Source: Saprospiraceae bacterium
GTDB taxonomy: Bacteria; Bacteroidota; Bacteroidia; Chitinophagales; Saprospiraceae
Direction of reading: 5' to 3'
Length of the DNA: 64,000 nt
NCBI GenBank assembly: GCA_016710235.1
Contig: JADJLG010000001.1
Span: 62,001 to 126,000 of the forward strand
Part shown: piece by piece, positions 46,765-56,684 of the stretch
Position numbering within the stretch: position 1 is the stretch's first letter
How the letters are laid out: every line of letters starts with the position of its first letter
Notes under the pieces: model-generated
What the model saw: the letters and a program-made list of their open reading frames with translations, nothing else
Databases searched by the model: none
What the model was told of the DNA's origin: nothing
Made by a program: the position numbers and the translations under genes

Positions 46765-47483
46765 GCCTCTGAAGTAAATAAAACGCCCTTTTCGCAACAC
46801 AAGTACCGTGAGCATAGAGAAAGGTGATGCTGCTTCAAAGAGATTTTGCTCAGCCTTGAGTTGTACCTGAATTTTATTTGCGCGAAACATTTTTATGTTC
46901 CCTTGTGAGAGCTTAAAATTGTTGGCATAAGTGCTATATCTTTCTACAAGTAAATGCGTAAATCCTTAGATAAGATCTTGAAAGGGACCGCACGTCTCCT
47001 TATAGGGTTTCAGGGATACATCACGGATGTAGTGTTTGTGTCCAGTTACAGCATATTAAAATAAGCTTATCGCAATAACTTCCTTGGAAGACGCTCAGTT
47101 GATATCCTCGATAATCTCTGCTTTTGCAATTCTATGTTCTTGTATCTGAATCTAAAATAAAAAAACCAAGAATGTTTCGCTTTTATGAGCAATTGAGGTT
47201 ACCATACAACAGTAAAACAATCAATATTCTGATATTGAATTTTAAATTATATATATAATTAATCCATTTATACCAAATTAATATTCTTTAAAAAAGATAT
47301 TATAAAGTAAAATATTTCAATAATTTTGAATTTTTCGACATATACTACTGTAAATTTTCGTAGATTTGTTTATTGACGAAGTAATTTGCAAATTAAACCT
47401 TATCGCAAATCCAAAAGGGATTTGAGATATGAACTTTTCAATTTGAACGAATCCTTTATTCCTTAAAATTAAAATTTTTCCCT
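46765..47483. other. intergenic, mostly empty
   Basis: About 700 bp; the only recognised features are the repeat at 46984-47028 and a TAGATTTG element (47361-47368) that could serve the beta-helix gene with a long leader. The 47220-47340 segment is very AT-rich. Confidence 0.5.
46984..47028 (+). repeat. diverged copy of 3' dispersed repeat
   Basis: GGGACCGCACGTCTCC followed by TTATAGGGTTTCAGGGAT and ACATCACGGAT matches the start of the repeat located after the two propeller genes (52114, 54416), except for an 11-bp deletion and a few changes. It is a third copy about 5 kb away, upstream of the beta-helix gene. Confidence 0.85.
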
Positions 47484-50285
47484 ATGAATGCTTATAATTT
47501 GAATAAAATTTTTGTACTAACACGGATACCAGTTTTTTCAAACGTCATCCTATAAATCTTTTTGATCTCTTCATTTCAAACATATTCTCAGAGTACTTGC
47601 AATTGTCCTCAAGGTCCTGATGTTCTAATAGTTGATAGTAATCACGAACTACTCTCCCAAACAGACCTTGTCAGAACGACTTATACTAAAATTTGTATTC
47701 AAACAAAATTGATTGTTGATATTTATTATGGTTTTCAAAGCGGAACTGAATTTTATCTAGCAGATGGGGCGTATATTCAAATTAACCCTGGTACAGGTCA
47801 TGTCCCATTTCTTAAAAATTACTTTTATTCCTGTGGATCTGGAATGCATAAGGGTGTCATCATGAAGCCGGGTAGTTCTGCAACTTTTATCAATGGTTGT
47901 AAAATGTATGATGCGGTAGTAGGTATCACCGGAGAACCAGGGTCTAGTTTGGCAATCACTAGTATGTCATTTATTCGCAATAAAATTGGATTGAAAATCG
48001 ATGATGTTCATTTTAGAGCTGATATCAGGAATTGTAAATTCTATTGTGACGGGCCATTGCATGATGCTTCACAAGGAATTTATTCTTATGCAGGTATCCA
48101 AACTGACAATATGAATGCAGTTGTTAATTTATGCACATTCGATCTGCTCTATAATGGTATCATTTCCCGAAATACTACATTATCAGTATTGGACAGTAAA
48201 TTTGAAAACTTGTATGGTTCTAATCAGTATGCCCTTTATCCTCCATCAGATTGGCGTGGAAATTCCATCATCAGCATATCCAGTCCATATCTTTATCTCA
48301 ACAACAACTTTTTCAAATCACCTCTTAGTATAGGCGTAACTGCTGTCAACAGCAACTTTAAATCTAGGAACAACCAGATGGAGTTGTACCAAGGATATGC
48401 TGTTCTTCAACATGATATGAAATCTGGAGAAATCTTTAACGACACTATAGCTTTTGCATTCAGAGGAGTGGCTATTTCAAACTCTAAGAATCCAACCCTG
48501 TTTAAAGTCTATCAAAGCAAATTCCATTCGATAGTCTCCTCTCTCAGCACCAGTGGAACTGCAATAAGTCTCGATGGCTTATCAGATGATGGCAATGGAC
48601 AAAGTGCTATTCTAAACAATAAGTTACATTTGGCTAGAACTCATAATGGTATATCAGCATTCGAATACCCGAATGTAGATATTTGGAACAATGATTTGGA
48701 AGTGAGTCGAGGAATATACGGCCTTACAAAGAGAGCAGGCAAGGGGATATTTATCAATGGCTCAAGAGAGCACAGCATCATGCGAAACTCAATCAGAGGA
48801 ATTGGCACTTCTTTGATTGGTACTCCGGAAATAGTTGATTATACAGGTATTTATGTCACGGGATCTCCAAGCAATATTTTATGTTGCAATTCTGTACAGC
48901 AGATAAAGACCGGAATGTATTTCGACGGGGATCAGGATGCCAATATCCTCAAATACAGCAAGTTTATCTCAGATATGCAACAAGCATTGTGGATTGGATA
49001 TGGGCATATCGGCGAGCAATTCCTACATGGAAATACCTGGCCTGGTCAGACAGCATCTGTAGAAGCCGAAAATGGGAACATCGATCCTTTGCAATTAAGA
49101 AGTTCACTTTTTACTGTAAGATCGAATTCTACCTACTACCCTTCACCAATTAATGATCCAAATTTGGCGAGTCAGTGGTGGTTTATCAACAATAACAACT
49201 ATCAAAGTAACTGCACAATCGATGCAGGTTGCTCTATCAGCACCGGAGGAGGTGGAGGCGGTGGTGGTGACGACGAGTATTTTTATTTTTCTGACGGAAC
49301 ACCTCAGATCAGCATAGTTGATCAGAATGCTGCCACGGGAAGCATTGGCTCAGGAACCTATGCTACTGGTATCAACTGGACTACAGGCTCTTATTTGTAC
49401 GACAAGCTGGTCCGCTACCCACAACTCATTACAATGGATACGAACGTTGCTGCTTTTTACCAACAAAACTCGGGAAACGAGCTATCTACCTATACTCAGA
49501 TGAGGAGAAATCTCTCTATTTACTCGACACAGATCAGCCAGCTCTCCGGCTCTGTCTCAGCAGTGCAAGACAGCATATTCAGTTTGCAAAATCAATTAAC
49601 AGAATTACAAGCTACATTAAATCCCGGAGACACTTTCTCACAATCCTACATTCAAAGCTGGGATGAGCTTGCTGACGGATTAGCTCTATACACCCACTCT
49701 CAAGACTCAATCCAAACATTATATAACACAGTCAAATCAAGCATACTGGCACAGATGTCGGCTAACTGGGGATCTATCCCTGCTACTACAGAAGCTCAAC
49801 AGTTGGAGAAGTCAATCTCTCAACTCATCATCCAATATATCCAGCACGATAGCCTCCCCGCGCAATTGTGGGATAGTGTGTATTCGATTGCAAATCAATG
49901 TATGTTGAATAATCAATACGCAGTGGGCCTTGCAAGAGTATTGTTCAACCGTCATGCAGATCTGGAATTGGATTATATGGACAATTGCAACGCACAACAA
50001 CAACAGATACTGTCAGTTGTCGCTCCTAAACGCGAGTCCTTGTTCGACATCTATCCAAATCCTAGCAAAGATAGAATGATGGTCGTGGCGGCCGATCCGG
50101 AGGTAAAGCATGTGACGATCACCATCATGGCAATGGATGGCAGAACTATCATACCGGAATTTAGAAGTCTCGGTGCTGGGCGATGGGAAGTCAATACCGG
50201 TACCCTGCCAACAGCACCTTTTACTTTGGTTTTCCACTCGGATGGATACAAGGATAGCTTTAAACTGTTTAATCACATCAAATGA
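47484..50285 (+). CDS. parallel beta-helix T9SS surface protein with in-frame TAA in the signal peptide
   Basis: The ATG at 47484 gives MNAYNLNKIFVLTRIPVF, then SNVIL, a stop TAA (47553-47555, codon 24), then IFLISSFQTYSQ|STCNCPQ in the same frame. Ignoring the stop, this is an obvious signal peptide; a start after the stop (TTG 47562) would leave a T9SS cargo without Sec signal. The mature part (about 50-560) has right-handed beta-helix strands (CKMYDAVVGITGEPGSSLAI, DVHFRADIRNCKFYCDGP, NLCTFDLLYNGIISRNTTLS, YTGIYVTGSPSNILCCNSVQ). A Gly linker, a coiled-coil-like region and a type A T9SS domain (LFDIYPNPSKDRMMVV…) follow. Function unknown; adhesion or polysaccharide binding is plausible. Confidence 0.78.
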
Positions 50286-50300
50286 TGGTTCAAAATACTT

Positions 50301-50308
50301 TATTTTTG
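50301..50308 (+). promoter_or_regulatory. -7 element (TATTTTTG) of the first propeller paralogue
   Basis: TATTTTTG fits TAnnTTTG, begins 15 nt after the stop of the beta-helix gene and ends 27 nt before ATG 50336. It supports that ATG over the earlier in-frame one at 50285. Confidence 0.5.
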
Positions 50309-50335
50309 TACCTGATCCACATTGGATTGATTAAA

Positions 50336-52111
50336 ATGCGACAAAAATCCTCAGTTGTTATACTTATCATGCTTTTTGCGCTGGAATCTTCAGCGCAAAA
50401 GCATGATTTTATCTGGATGTTCGGAAATTCAGGAGGAGTAGAGCCAAATGTTGGCGTGACGACCTTAGACTTTCGGGAAGGAAATCCGCTGATCTTGCCC
50501 GACCACAAAAGCAAAAAGAGTTTCTATATCACCAGCAATATGTACTCCGACGACAGCGGAAGGTTGCTGTACTATAGTAATGGGTACAGTATCTACAATC
50601 GAAATGATAAAGTGGTCAAATTTGGCTCGAATCTAACCAAGATAAATGTTTTTGAAGGACAAGCTACAAATCAAGGTGCCTTATTCATACCCGATCCGGC
50701 AGAGCCACATCGTTGTTACTATATTTGTGACAGCATCGCATCTTTTTTTAACAGCAGTTTTGGTAGGTCACTGTTCAATACTGCTAAGGTAAAATACGTC
50801 CATCTGGATGACAGACTCGCCGCAGAGGCAGGTGACGGCATCGGAGCGGGCTATCTCCTGCAGGGGCAGCAGAATGACAGTCTGGAGGCGGGACATCTGC
50901 GCGCATGTCGGCATGCCAATGGGCGGGACTGGTGGATACTCAAGAAAAAACAATACAGCAACGAGTGGCTGTTCTGGCTGCTCGACCCCTCAGGGATACA
51001 CTACCATCATTCAGACACTGCTTTTGGCAACTATCCTGTAGGTAGCGTCTGCGACAGCCATTTCTCTCTGGATGGCAATCATTTTCTCTCGATGAGTTGT
51101 CCGCATTTTGATACGGTGGTGACTTATTACTTCGCAGACTTTGACCGCTGCGTAGGGAGATTTCGCAATATCCGCGTATTCCACAGCATAGATTTTAAGT
51201 TCAGCGCTTCCGGTGCAGCCATTTTCTCGCCGGACTCCAAGTATATTTATATGTCCCAGGATGGGATCAGCATGGAGCAGACAGAACTGGGCCCGAATGT
51301 ATTCACTGATCGGGTCTTCTTAGACTCCATCCGCCGCAATCCGGCAGATCACCTCTACTACCATACTTTTTGGAGTGGGCAGTCAGGACCCGACGGGAGA
51401 TTGTATCTCAATACCTTCACGCTCAACACCTCATTGCTCCATCGCATCCGTCACCCCAACAAAGAAGGCAGTGCCTGCGGTCTGGATATCGCCGGAATGG
51501 ATATCCAATGTCAGGTGGATCGGTGCATGCCCACCTTTCCCAACTACAGACTGGGGCCCGTAGAGGACTCTGACTGCGACAGTCTTGGCATAGACCCTCT
51601 GCCCTGGTGCTGGTGGCGTCATGATCAAGACAGCTCGGACCATCTCCTCTTTGAGTTTACCGATGCGAGTGCTTATGAGGTCAACCGTTGGCTCTGGGAC
51701 TTCGGTGACGGCCACCAGAGCACCGAGCCTAATCCTGTGCATCAGTTCGACTCCAACGGCGTGTACAGGGTATGCCTCATCGTAAACAACCGCCACGGCG
51801 CTGACACTCTCTGCAGGACCTTGCACATAGGTACGCTTTCTACTGATGAGTATGCTGAACACTCTCAGGTCAATCTACAGACTTTCCCACAACCTGCTCA
51901 CTCTGATCTCATAGTCAACGTGTTGGACTATATCCCTCAAAAGATGAGCTGTACTCTACTCGACATTCAAGGCCAAGCCCTCTTGCATCAAAGACTATTT
52001 GGCGGTAGCAATGTGCTCAATGTCCGCTCCGTTCCGGCAGGCATGTACCTTCTCAAGATTTCTGAAATAAATCGAAGGGACAGATTTGAGAAGATATTGA
52101 TCGAACATTGA
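50336..52111 (+). CDS. propeller/PKD T9SS surface protein, tandem copy 1
   Basis: This 591-aa secreted protein has signal MRQKSSVVILIMLFALESSA and a conserved start KHDFIWMFG, then a beta-propeller-like body: LDFREGNPLILPDHKSKKSF, LYYSNGYSIYNRNDKVVKF, GALFIPDPAEPHRCYYICDS, GRDWWILKKKQYSNEWLFWL, FSPDSKYIYMSQDGISMEQT. A PKD domain follows (about 440-505: RWLWDFGDGHQSTEPNPVHQF), then a type A T9SS domain (LQTFPQPAHSDLIVNVLDYI … VPAGMYLLKISE). It is a tandem paralogue of 52644-54413 and a distant one of 19628-21103. It is preceded by its own promoter. Function unknown; predicted cell-surface. Confidence 0.85.
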   Translation: MRQKSSVVILIMLFALESSAQKHDFIWMFGNSGGVEPNVGVTTLDFREGNPLILPDHKSKKSFYITSNMYSDDSGRLLYYSNGYSIYNRNDKVVKFGSNLTKINVFEGQATNQGALFIPDPAEPHRCYYICDSIASFFNSSFGRSLFNTAKVKYVHLDDRLAAEAGDGIGAGYLLQGQQNDSLEAGHLRACRHANGRDWWILKKKQYSNEWLFWLLDPSGIHYHHSDTAFGNYPVGSVCDSHFSLDGNHFLSMSCPHFDTVVTYYFADFDRCVGRFRNIRVFHSIDFKFSASGAAIFSPDSKYIYMSQDGISMEQTELGPNVFTDRVFLDSIRRNPADHLYYHTFWSGQSGPDGRLYLNTFTLNTSLLHRIRHPNKEGSACGLDIAGMDIQCQVDRCMPTFPNYRLGPVEDSDCDSLGIDPLPWCWWRHDQDSSDHLLFEFTDASAYEVNRWLWDFGDGHQSTEPNPVHQFDSNGVYRVCLIVNNRHGADTLCRTLHIGTLSTDEYAEHSQVNLQTFPQPAHSDLIVNVLDYIPQKMSCTLLDIQGQALLHQRLFGGSNVLNVRSVPAGMYLLKISEINRRDRFEKILIEH

Positions 52112-52113
52112 AT

Positions 52114-52183
52114 GGGACCGCACGTCTCCTTATAGGGTTTCAGGGATTCTTCATGGATACTTCACGGATCATGTATGGGAAAT
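52114..52183 (+). repeat. 3' repeat following propeller copy 1
   Basis: The segment starts 3 bp after the stop, GGGACCGCACGTCTCC…, and runs through TTCATGGATACTTCACGGAT (an imperfect internal duplication) to GTATGGGAAATTT. It is essentially identical to 54416-54485 and partly to 46984-47028. It has no clear hairpin plus T-tract, so it is not a standard terminator. Confidence 0.85.
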
Positions 52184-52643
52184 TTTTCTTTCATCCTGTT
52201 GACAAATACCCTTGCATAGTCAGTTGAATTCCGGTTGGTTTTCTGATCGAACCGGAACAGGGTCAATTCTTGGGTTAACGACAGCATTCAAACTTGTTTT
52301 AGGTCTTGTATTCATCAAGAAATATGAGATTAAAATATATGATTCAAGTGCAAACTCAATAGAGAATTGATTTGGTGGGGATTATTGTATTCCGATCTTT
52401 TTTCACATGTACAGTTTCATTCAATTAGCTTGTTCCGTTGGCACTGATTATTGTCTCCACATTCGATTTTATTTTTCTTTGGACTTGATCCCAAAAAAAA
52501 TTATACCTTCATACAGCGCTTGTCTCACTTCAATACTCTACCCAATAGGCTTGTGTTTTGTACGGTACAAAATTTATCATGACAGGAAATTATAAATGAA
52601 CTTCCAATTTTGACAGATAATACAGAAAAATAGTATCATTCAT
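52184..52643. other. intergenic, no gene seen
   Basis: This spacer between the tandem copies has no counterpart downstream of copy 2. Short open frames here (for example 52407-52595) have no recognisable features. Confidence 0.45.
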
Positions 52644-54413
52644 ATGAAACACAGACTAGTTATTTTGATTTTACTTGCTTCACTCAGAATACTTGCGCAA
52701 AAGCATGATTTTATCTGGATGTTCGGGCTACCAGCAGGTGTTGAGCCAAATGTTGGGGTGACGACCTTAGACTTTCGGGAAGGAAATCCGCTGATCTTGC
52801 CCGACCACAAAAGCAAAAAGAGTTTCTACATCACCAGCAATATGTACTCCGACGACAGCGGAAAATTGCTCTACTACAGCAACGGATACACGATCAACAA
52901 TCGAAATGATAAAGCGGTCAAATTTGGCTCGAATCTGACGAAAGTTATAATTAATGCAGGCCAAGCAACGGATCAAGGTGCATTGTTTTTGCCCGATCCT
53001 GCAGACCCGCATCGAAGCTTTTATTTATGCGACAGCATGGCATTTTTATATGACAGCAGTTTTGGTAGGTCACTGATCAATACTGCCAAGGTAAAATACG
53101 TCCATCTGGATGACAGACTCGCCGCAGGGGCAGGTGACGGTATCGGAGCGGGCTACCTCCTGCCGGGGCAGCAGAATGACAGTCTGGAGGCGGGCCATCT
53201 GCGCGCTTGCCGGCATGCCAATGGTCGGGACTGGTGGATACTCAAGAAAAAACAATACAGCAACGAGTGGCTGTTCTGGCTGCTCGACCCCTCAGGGATA
53301 CACTACCATCATTCAGACACTGCTTTTGGCAACTATCCTGTAGGAAGCGTCTGCGACAGCCATTTCTCTCTGGATGGCAATCATTTTCTCTCGATGAGCT
53401 GTCCCCAGAGAGATACAATTGTTAGTTATTACCTCGCAGACTTTGACCGCTGCGTAGGGAGATTTCGCAATATCCGCGTATTCCACAGCATAGATTTCAA
53501 GTTCAATGCTCCCGGTGCAGCCATTTTCTCGCCAGACTCCAAGTATATCTATATGTCCCAGGATGGGATCAGCATGGAGCAGACAGAAGTGGGCCCGAAT
53601 GTATTCGCTGATCGGGTCTTTATAGACTCCATCCGCCGCAATCCGGCAGATCATCTCTACTACCATACTTTTTGGAGTGGGCAGTCAGGACCCGACGGGA
53701 GATTGTATCTCAATACCTTCACGCTCAACACCTCATTGCTCCATCGCATCCGCCACCCCAACAAAGAAGGCAGTGCCTGTGGTCTGGATATCGCCGGAAT
53801 GGATATCCAATGTCAGGTGCATCGGTGCATGCCCACCTTTCCCAACTACCGACTGGGGCCCGTAGAGGACTCTGACTGCGACAGTCTTGGCATAGACCCT
53901 CTGCCCTGGTGCTGGTGGCGTCATGATCAGGACAGCTCGGACCATCTCCTCTTTGAGTTTACCGATGCGAGTGCTTATGAGGTCAGCCGTTGGCTCTGGG
54001 ACTTCGGTGACGGCCACCAGAGCACAGAGCCTAATCCTGTGCATCAGTTCGACTCCAACGGCGTGTACAGGGTATGCCTTATCGTCAACAACCGCCACGG
54101 CGCTGACACTCTCTGCAGGACCTTGCACATCGGTACACTTTCTACTGATGAGTATGCTGAACACTCTCAGATCAATCTACAGACTTTCCCTCAACCTGCT
54201 CACTCTGATCTCATAGTCAACGTGTTGGACTATATCCCTCAAAAGATGAGCTGTACTCTACTCGACATTCAAGGCCAAGCCCTCTTGCATCAAAGACTAT
54301 TTGGCGGTAGCAATGTGCTCAATGTCCGCTCCGTTCCGGCAGGCATGTACCTTCTCAAGATTTCTGAAATAAATCGAAGGGACAGATTTGAGAAGATATT
54401 GATCGAACATTGA
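52644..54413 (+). CDS. propeller/PKD T9SS surface protein, tandem copy 2
   Basis: This 589-aa paralogue of 50336-52111 has the same domain order: signal MKHRLVILILLASLRILAQ, KHDFIWMFG, propeller-like body, PKD (RWLWDFGDGHQS) and T9SS end (identical from QTFPQPAHSDLIV to KILIEH). The last two-thirds of the genes are nearly identical in nucleotide sequence, offset by exactly 2302 bp, while a patch around 52935-53085 (VIINAGQATDQGALFLPDPA) and the signal region differ clearly. The mosaic suggests recent duplication with gene conversion or diversifying replacement of one surface patch. Confidence 0.85.
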   Translation: MKHRLVILILLASLRILAQKHDFIWMFGLPAGVEPNVGVTTLDFREGNPLILPDHKSKKSFYITSNMYSDDSGKLLYYSNGYTINNRNDKAVKFGSNLTKVIINAGQATDQGALFLPDPADPHRSFYLCDSMAFLYDSSFGRSLINTAKVKYVHLDDRLAAGAGDGIGAGYLLPGQQNDSLEAGHLRACRHANGRDWWILKKKQYSNEWLFWLLDPSGIHYHHSDTAFGNYPVGSVCDSHFSLDGNHFLSMSCPQRDTIVSYYLADFDRCVGRFRNIRVFHSIDFKFNAPGAAIFSPDSKYIYMSQDGISMEQTEVGPNVFADRVFIDSIRRNPADHLYYHTFWSGQSGPDGRLYLNTFTLNTSLLHRIRHPNKEGSACGLDIAGMDIQCQVHRCMPTFPNYRLGPVEDSDCDSLGIDPLPWCWWRHDQDSSDHLLFEFTDASAYEVSRWLWDFGDGHQSTEPNPVHQFDSNGVYRVCLIVNNRHGADTLCRTLHIGTLSTDEYAEHSQINLQTFPQPAHSDLIVNVLDYIPQKMSCTLLDIQGQALLHQRLFGGSNVLNVRSVPAGMYLLKISEINRRDRFEKILIEH

Positions 54414-54415
54414 AT

Positions 54416-54485
54416 GGGACCGCACGTCTCCTTATAGGGTTTCAGGGATTCTTCATGGATACTTCACGGATCATGTATGGGAAAT
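54416..54485 (+). repeat. 3' repeat following propeller copy 2
   Basis: Copy of 52114-52183, in the same position relative to the stop codon and also 2302 bp away, so it probably moved with the gene duplication. Identity fades after about 54495. Confidence 0.85.
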
Positions 54486-54549
54486 TTCTCTTTCCTTGAA
54501 ATCTGCTTTGAAGTTTTCTTGTGGATCAAATCAAATGCTACATCCGCAT

Positions 54550-54954
54550 TTAGGCTAGCTCCCCAATAGTCGCTGCAAAAGCGAGTATGTGGCCGTCAGG
54601 ATCGCTGACATATGCCACCAAGTCTCCCCAGTCTCTGGGCTGCGCTTCGCTGACAGCACTTGCACCATTGTACAGAGCCAGTTTGAACATCTCATGTGGA
54701 TCGCTGACCTTAAGGTAAAGCTCGCATCGGGGTATGCCCTGACCCATATCAGGATGGTTACATGGACCTGAAATGATCTTTGCTATCCCGTGATTGGGCA
54801 TCAAGCCAAGTTTACTAAACGGATTGAGTACAAATTCTGTCATTCCCTCCACCTCCAGAGCAGGTTCCTTTCTCAATAAAAGCTTGTAGAACTCGGTGGA
54901 TCTTTTCTGATCTTTTACATAAAGTATAAACTCAACATCCTGTCCCGAACGCAT
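54550..54954 (-). CDS. VOC family (glyoxalase/bleomycin-resistance fold) protein
   Basis: This 134-aa protein has the two beta-alpha-beta-beta-beta modules of the vicinal-oxygen-chelate fold: DVEFILYVKDQKRSTEFYKL at the start and PRCELYLKVSDPHEMFKLAL at mid-protein, ending RDWGDLVAYVSDPDGHILAF, the standard C-terminal VOC motif with the metal-ligand Glu position replaced by Ala/Phe context. ATG 54954 is used; a TTG two codons earlier is less likely. Substrate and metal binding cannot be told. Confidence 0.85.
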   Translation of the reverse strand: MRSGQDVEFILYVKDQKRSTEFYKLLLRKEPALEVEGMTEFVLNPFSKLGLMPNHGIAKIISGPCNHPDMGQGIPRCELYLKVSDPHEMFKLALYNGASAVSEAQPRDWGDLVAYVSDPDGHILAFAATIGELA

Positions 54955-55004
54955 TTTCAATTAAATTGTGTAACAATATAGAAAAATGAAGAAGGCAGTC
55001 CAAA

Positions 55005-55796
55005 CTATTTGGACAAAAAATAATAAACAGCTGTCGAATAAAAATTTCTTAAAAAAGGTATTCCTGAAAAAAATGAATTCCACTTTCGCGGTTTTACACC
55101 AAACTTATACACATAAATAGGATTGGTGAAGTAAGTGATTTTCTTGAGGATGCGAAATGACGATTTTGCAGCAATGCGCTCGAACCTTTCTATGCTGATC
55201 CCACAATCGTGAATATCCATATAGTCTTGTAAGCTCGCACCATATTCTCCCCCTCTAATCAAAATCGCCCTATATATAGATTTTGGCAGGAGGTGAAACC
55301 AAGGCAGTTTACTCAAAATCTTAGACCTGCACACTTGCTGGTGTCCACCGAAAGGCATGTACCAGGGTGGAAATCCAAAGAAAATGATACCATCATCATT
55401 GAGGTAATTTTTCAAAATTGGGATAAATTTTTCCTGATCCGGTATATGCTCTATGACATCTTTGAGCAAAATCAGGTCAAATTTGCCGCCAAAGTCAGCA
55501 TCGACGTCGATATCGTACACATTTTTTGAAATGAAGCGGAGCTGACCGCTCTGTACCGCTTCAGCTTGAAACTTCGTAGCGGTAGCTATCCGCTCGGGAC
55601 TGAGATCCAATCCTACACAGGTACATCCGAGATCTACAAATGCCTTGAGCACTCCTGCTTCTGCACAGCCCAACTCCAAGACCCGAGACCGGGGGCCGAT
55701 GCTCCTGAGCTTTTGTACCTCAGGGAGAATAAAATCCCTCGTAGTCCAGAACTGCATATTGAAATACAGCTCCAGGTTGCTGTGGAACTCGTACAT
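55005..55796 (-). CDS. class I SAM-dependent methyltransferase
   Basis: This 263-aa protein has the classic methyltransferase motif I VLELGCAEAGVLKAFVDLGC, motif II VGLDLSPERIATATKF, and FDLILLKDVIEHIPDQEKFI (motif III/IV, Methyltransf_11/UbiE-like). A C-terminal part rich in aromatic residues (GFPPWYMPFGGHQQVCRSKI) resembles methyltransferases acting on sugars or surface glycolipids, but the substrate is unknown. Its start overlaps the stop of the enoyl-CoA hydratase by one base (TAATG), so the two are coupled. Confidence 0.88.
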   Translation of the reverse strand: MYEFHSNLELYFNMQFWTTRDFILPEVQKLRSIGPRSRVLELGCAEAGVLKAFVDLGCTCVGLDLSPERIATATKFQAEAVQSGQLRFISKNVYDIDVDADFGGKFDLILLKDVIEHIPDQEKFIPILKNYLNDDGIIFFGFPPWYMPFGGHQQVCRSKILSKLPWFHLLPKSIYRAILIRGGEYGASLQDYMDIHDCGISIERFERIAAKSSFRILKKITYFTNPIYVYKFGVKPRKWNSFFSGIPFLRNFYSTAVYYFLSK

Positions 55797-56572
55797 TACA
55801 GTCCTTTGAATTCAGCTTTTCTCTTGGATAAAAATGCATGGACGCCTTCCTGAGCGTCAGCAGAGGCAATCAGGTTGCCAAAGCGATCTGCTTCGATAGA
55901 AAATGCCCCAATTGTCGGTTCAAAATACGCATTGACACATCGGATCACCTGCGCTACTGCCAGTGGCCCTTTAGCTGCAATCTTCAAGACGAGCTGTATG
56001 GCTTCAGGAAGCAACTGGTCGAGTTCTAAGACCCTATTGACCAGACCCAGGCGCTGTGCCTCAAGAGCGTCTATCATATCTCCTGTCATCATGAGTTCCA
56101 GAGCTTTTCCCCTGCCTATGTAGCGGATCAGTCGTTGCGTACCGCCATAACCCGGAATCAATCCCAGGTTTACTTCGGGCTGACCGAACCTGGCATTGGA
56201 GGATGCTAACCTGAGGTGACAGGCCATCGCCAACTCGCAACCTCCACCGAGGGCAAAGCCGTTGACAGCGGCAATGGTGACGATAGGCAGCTGCTCGATC
56301 CGGTCAAAGATCGCTGCACCATTTTCAGCCATTCCCCTACCCTGTATCTCGCTCAGGCCGTCAAACTCACTGATATCGGCACCCGCAGCAAATGCTTTTG
56401 GGCCCGAACCCGTGATTATCAGACCTTTGTATTCTTTGGCATTCGTTTCTATCTCTGCTAAGTGTCCATCGAGCTCATTCATGATGTCCTTGTTGAGGGC
56501 ATTGAGAGCTTCGCTTCTTTCCAGAGTGAGAATACATACACCCTGATCTACTTTTTTACTGATTACTGTCAT
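55796..56572 (-). CDS. enoyl-CoA hydratase/isomerase family protein
   Basis: This is a crotonase-fold enzyme, 258 aa from ATG 56572 (MTVISKKVDQGVCILTLERS); an upstream in-frame extension to 56674 overlaps the neighbouring gene and is unlikely. The oxyanion-hole and CoA-binding motifs are present: ITGSGPKAFAAGADISEFDG (first Gly-rich loop) and VNGFALGGGCELAMACHLRL (second loop). Glu residues of the hydratase active site are in LGLIPGYGGTQRLIRYIGRG. It is the first gene of a two-gene unit with a methyltransferase and divergent from the choice-of-anchor-B gene. Confidence 0.93.
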   Translation of the reverse strand: MTVISKKVDQGVCILTLERSEALNALNKDIMNELDGHLAEIETNAKEYKGLIITGSGPKAFAAGADISEFDGLSEIQGRGMAENGAAIFDRIEQLPIVTIAAVNGFALGGGCELAMACHLRLASSNARFGQPEVNLGLIPGYGGTQRLIRYIGRGKALELMMTGDMIDALEAQRLGLVNRVLELDQLLPEAIQLVLKIAAKGPLAVAQVIRCVNAYFEPTIGAFSIEADRFGNLIASADAQEGVHAFLSKRKAEFKGL

Positions 56573-56661
56573 TTCCTTCAGAAATTTTGGCCAAAAGTAT
56601 CGTAAATTAATCAATTCACAGGGAGCAAATTCGATTTTCAAAAGCAGAATCTTGAAAACAT

Positions 56662-56669
56662 TATATTTG
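56662..56669 (+). promoter_or_regulatory. -7 element (TATATTTG) of the choice-of-anchor-B gene
   Basis: TATATTTG fits TAnnTTTG and ends 15 nt before ATG 56685, downstream of the alternative TTG start at 56652, which it excludes. Confidence 0.6.
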
Positions 56670-56684
56670 CACAATTTTTATTTT

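Noticed and set aside
49245..49270. GGAGGTGG-type run as a short tandem repeat or phase-variable tract
   Set aside because: It encodes the in-frame poly-glycine linker of the beta-helix protein; units are too short and irregular for a VNTR claim.
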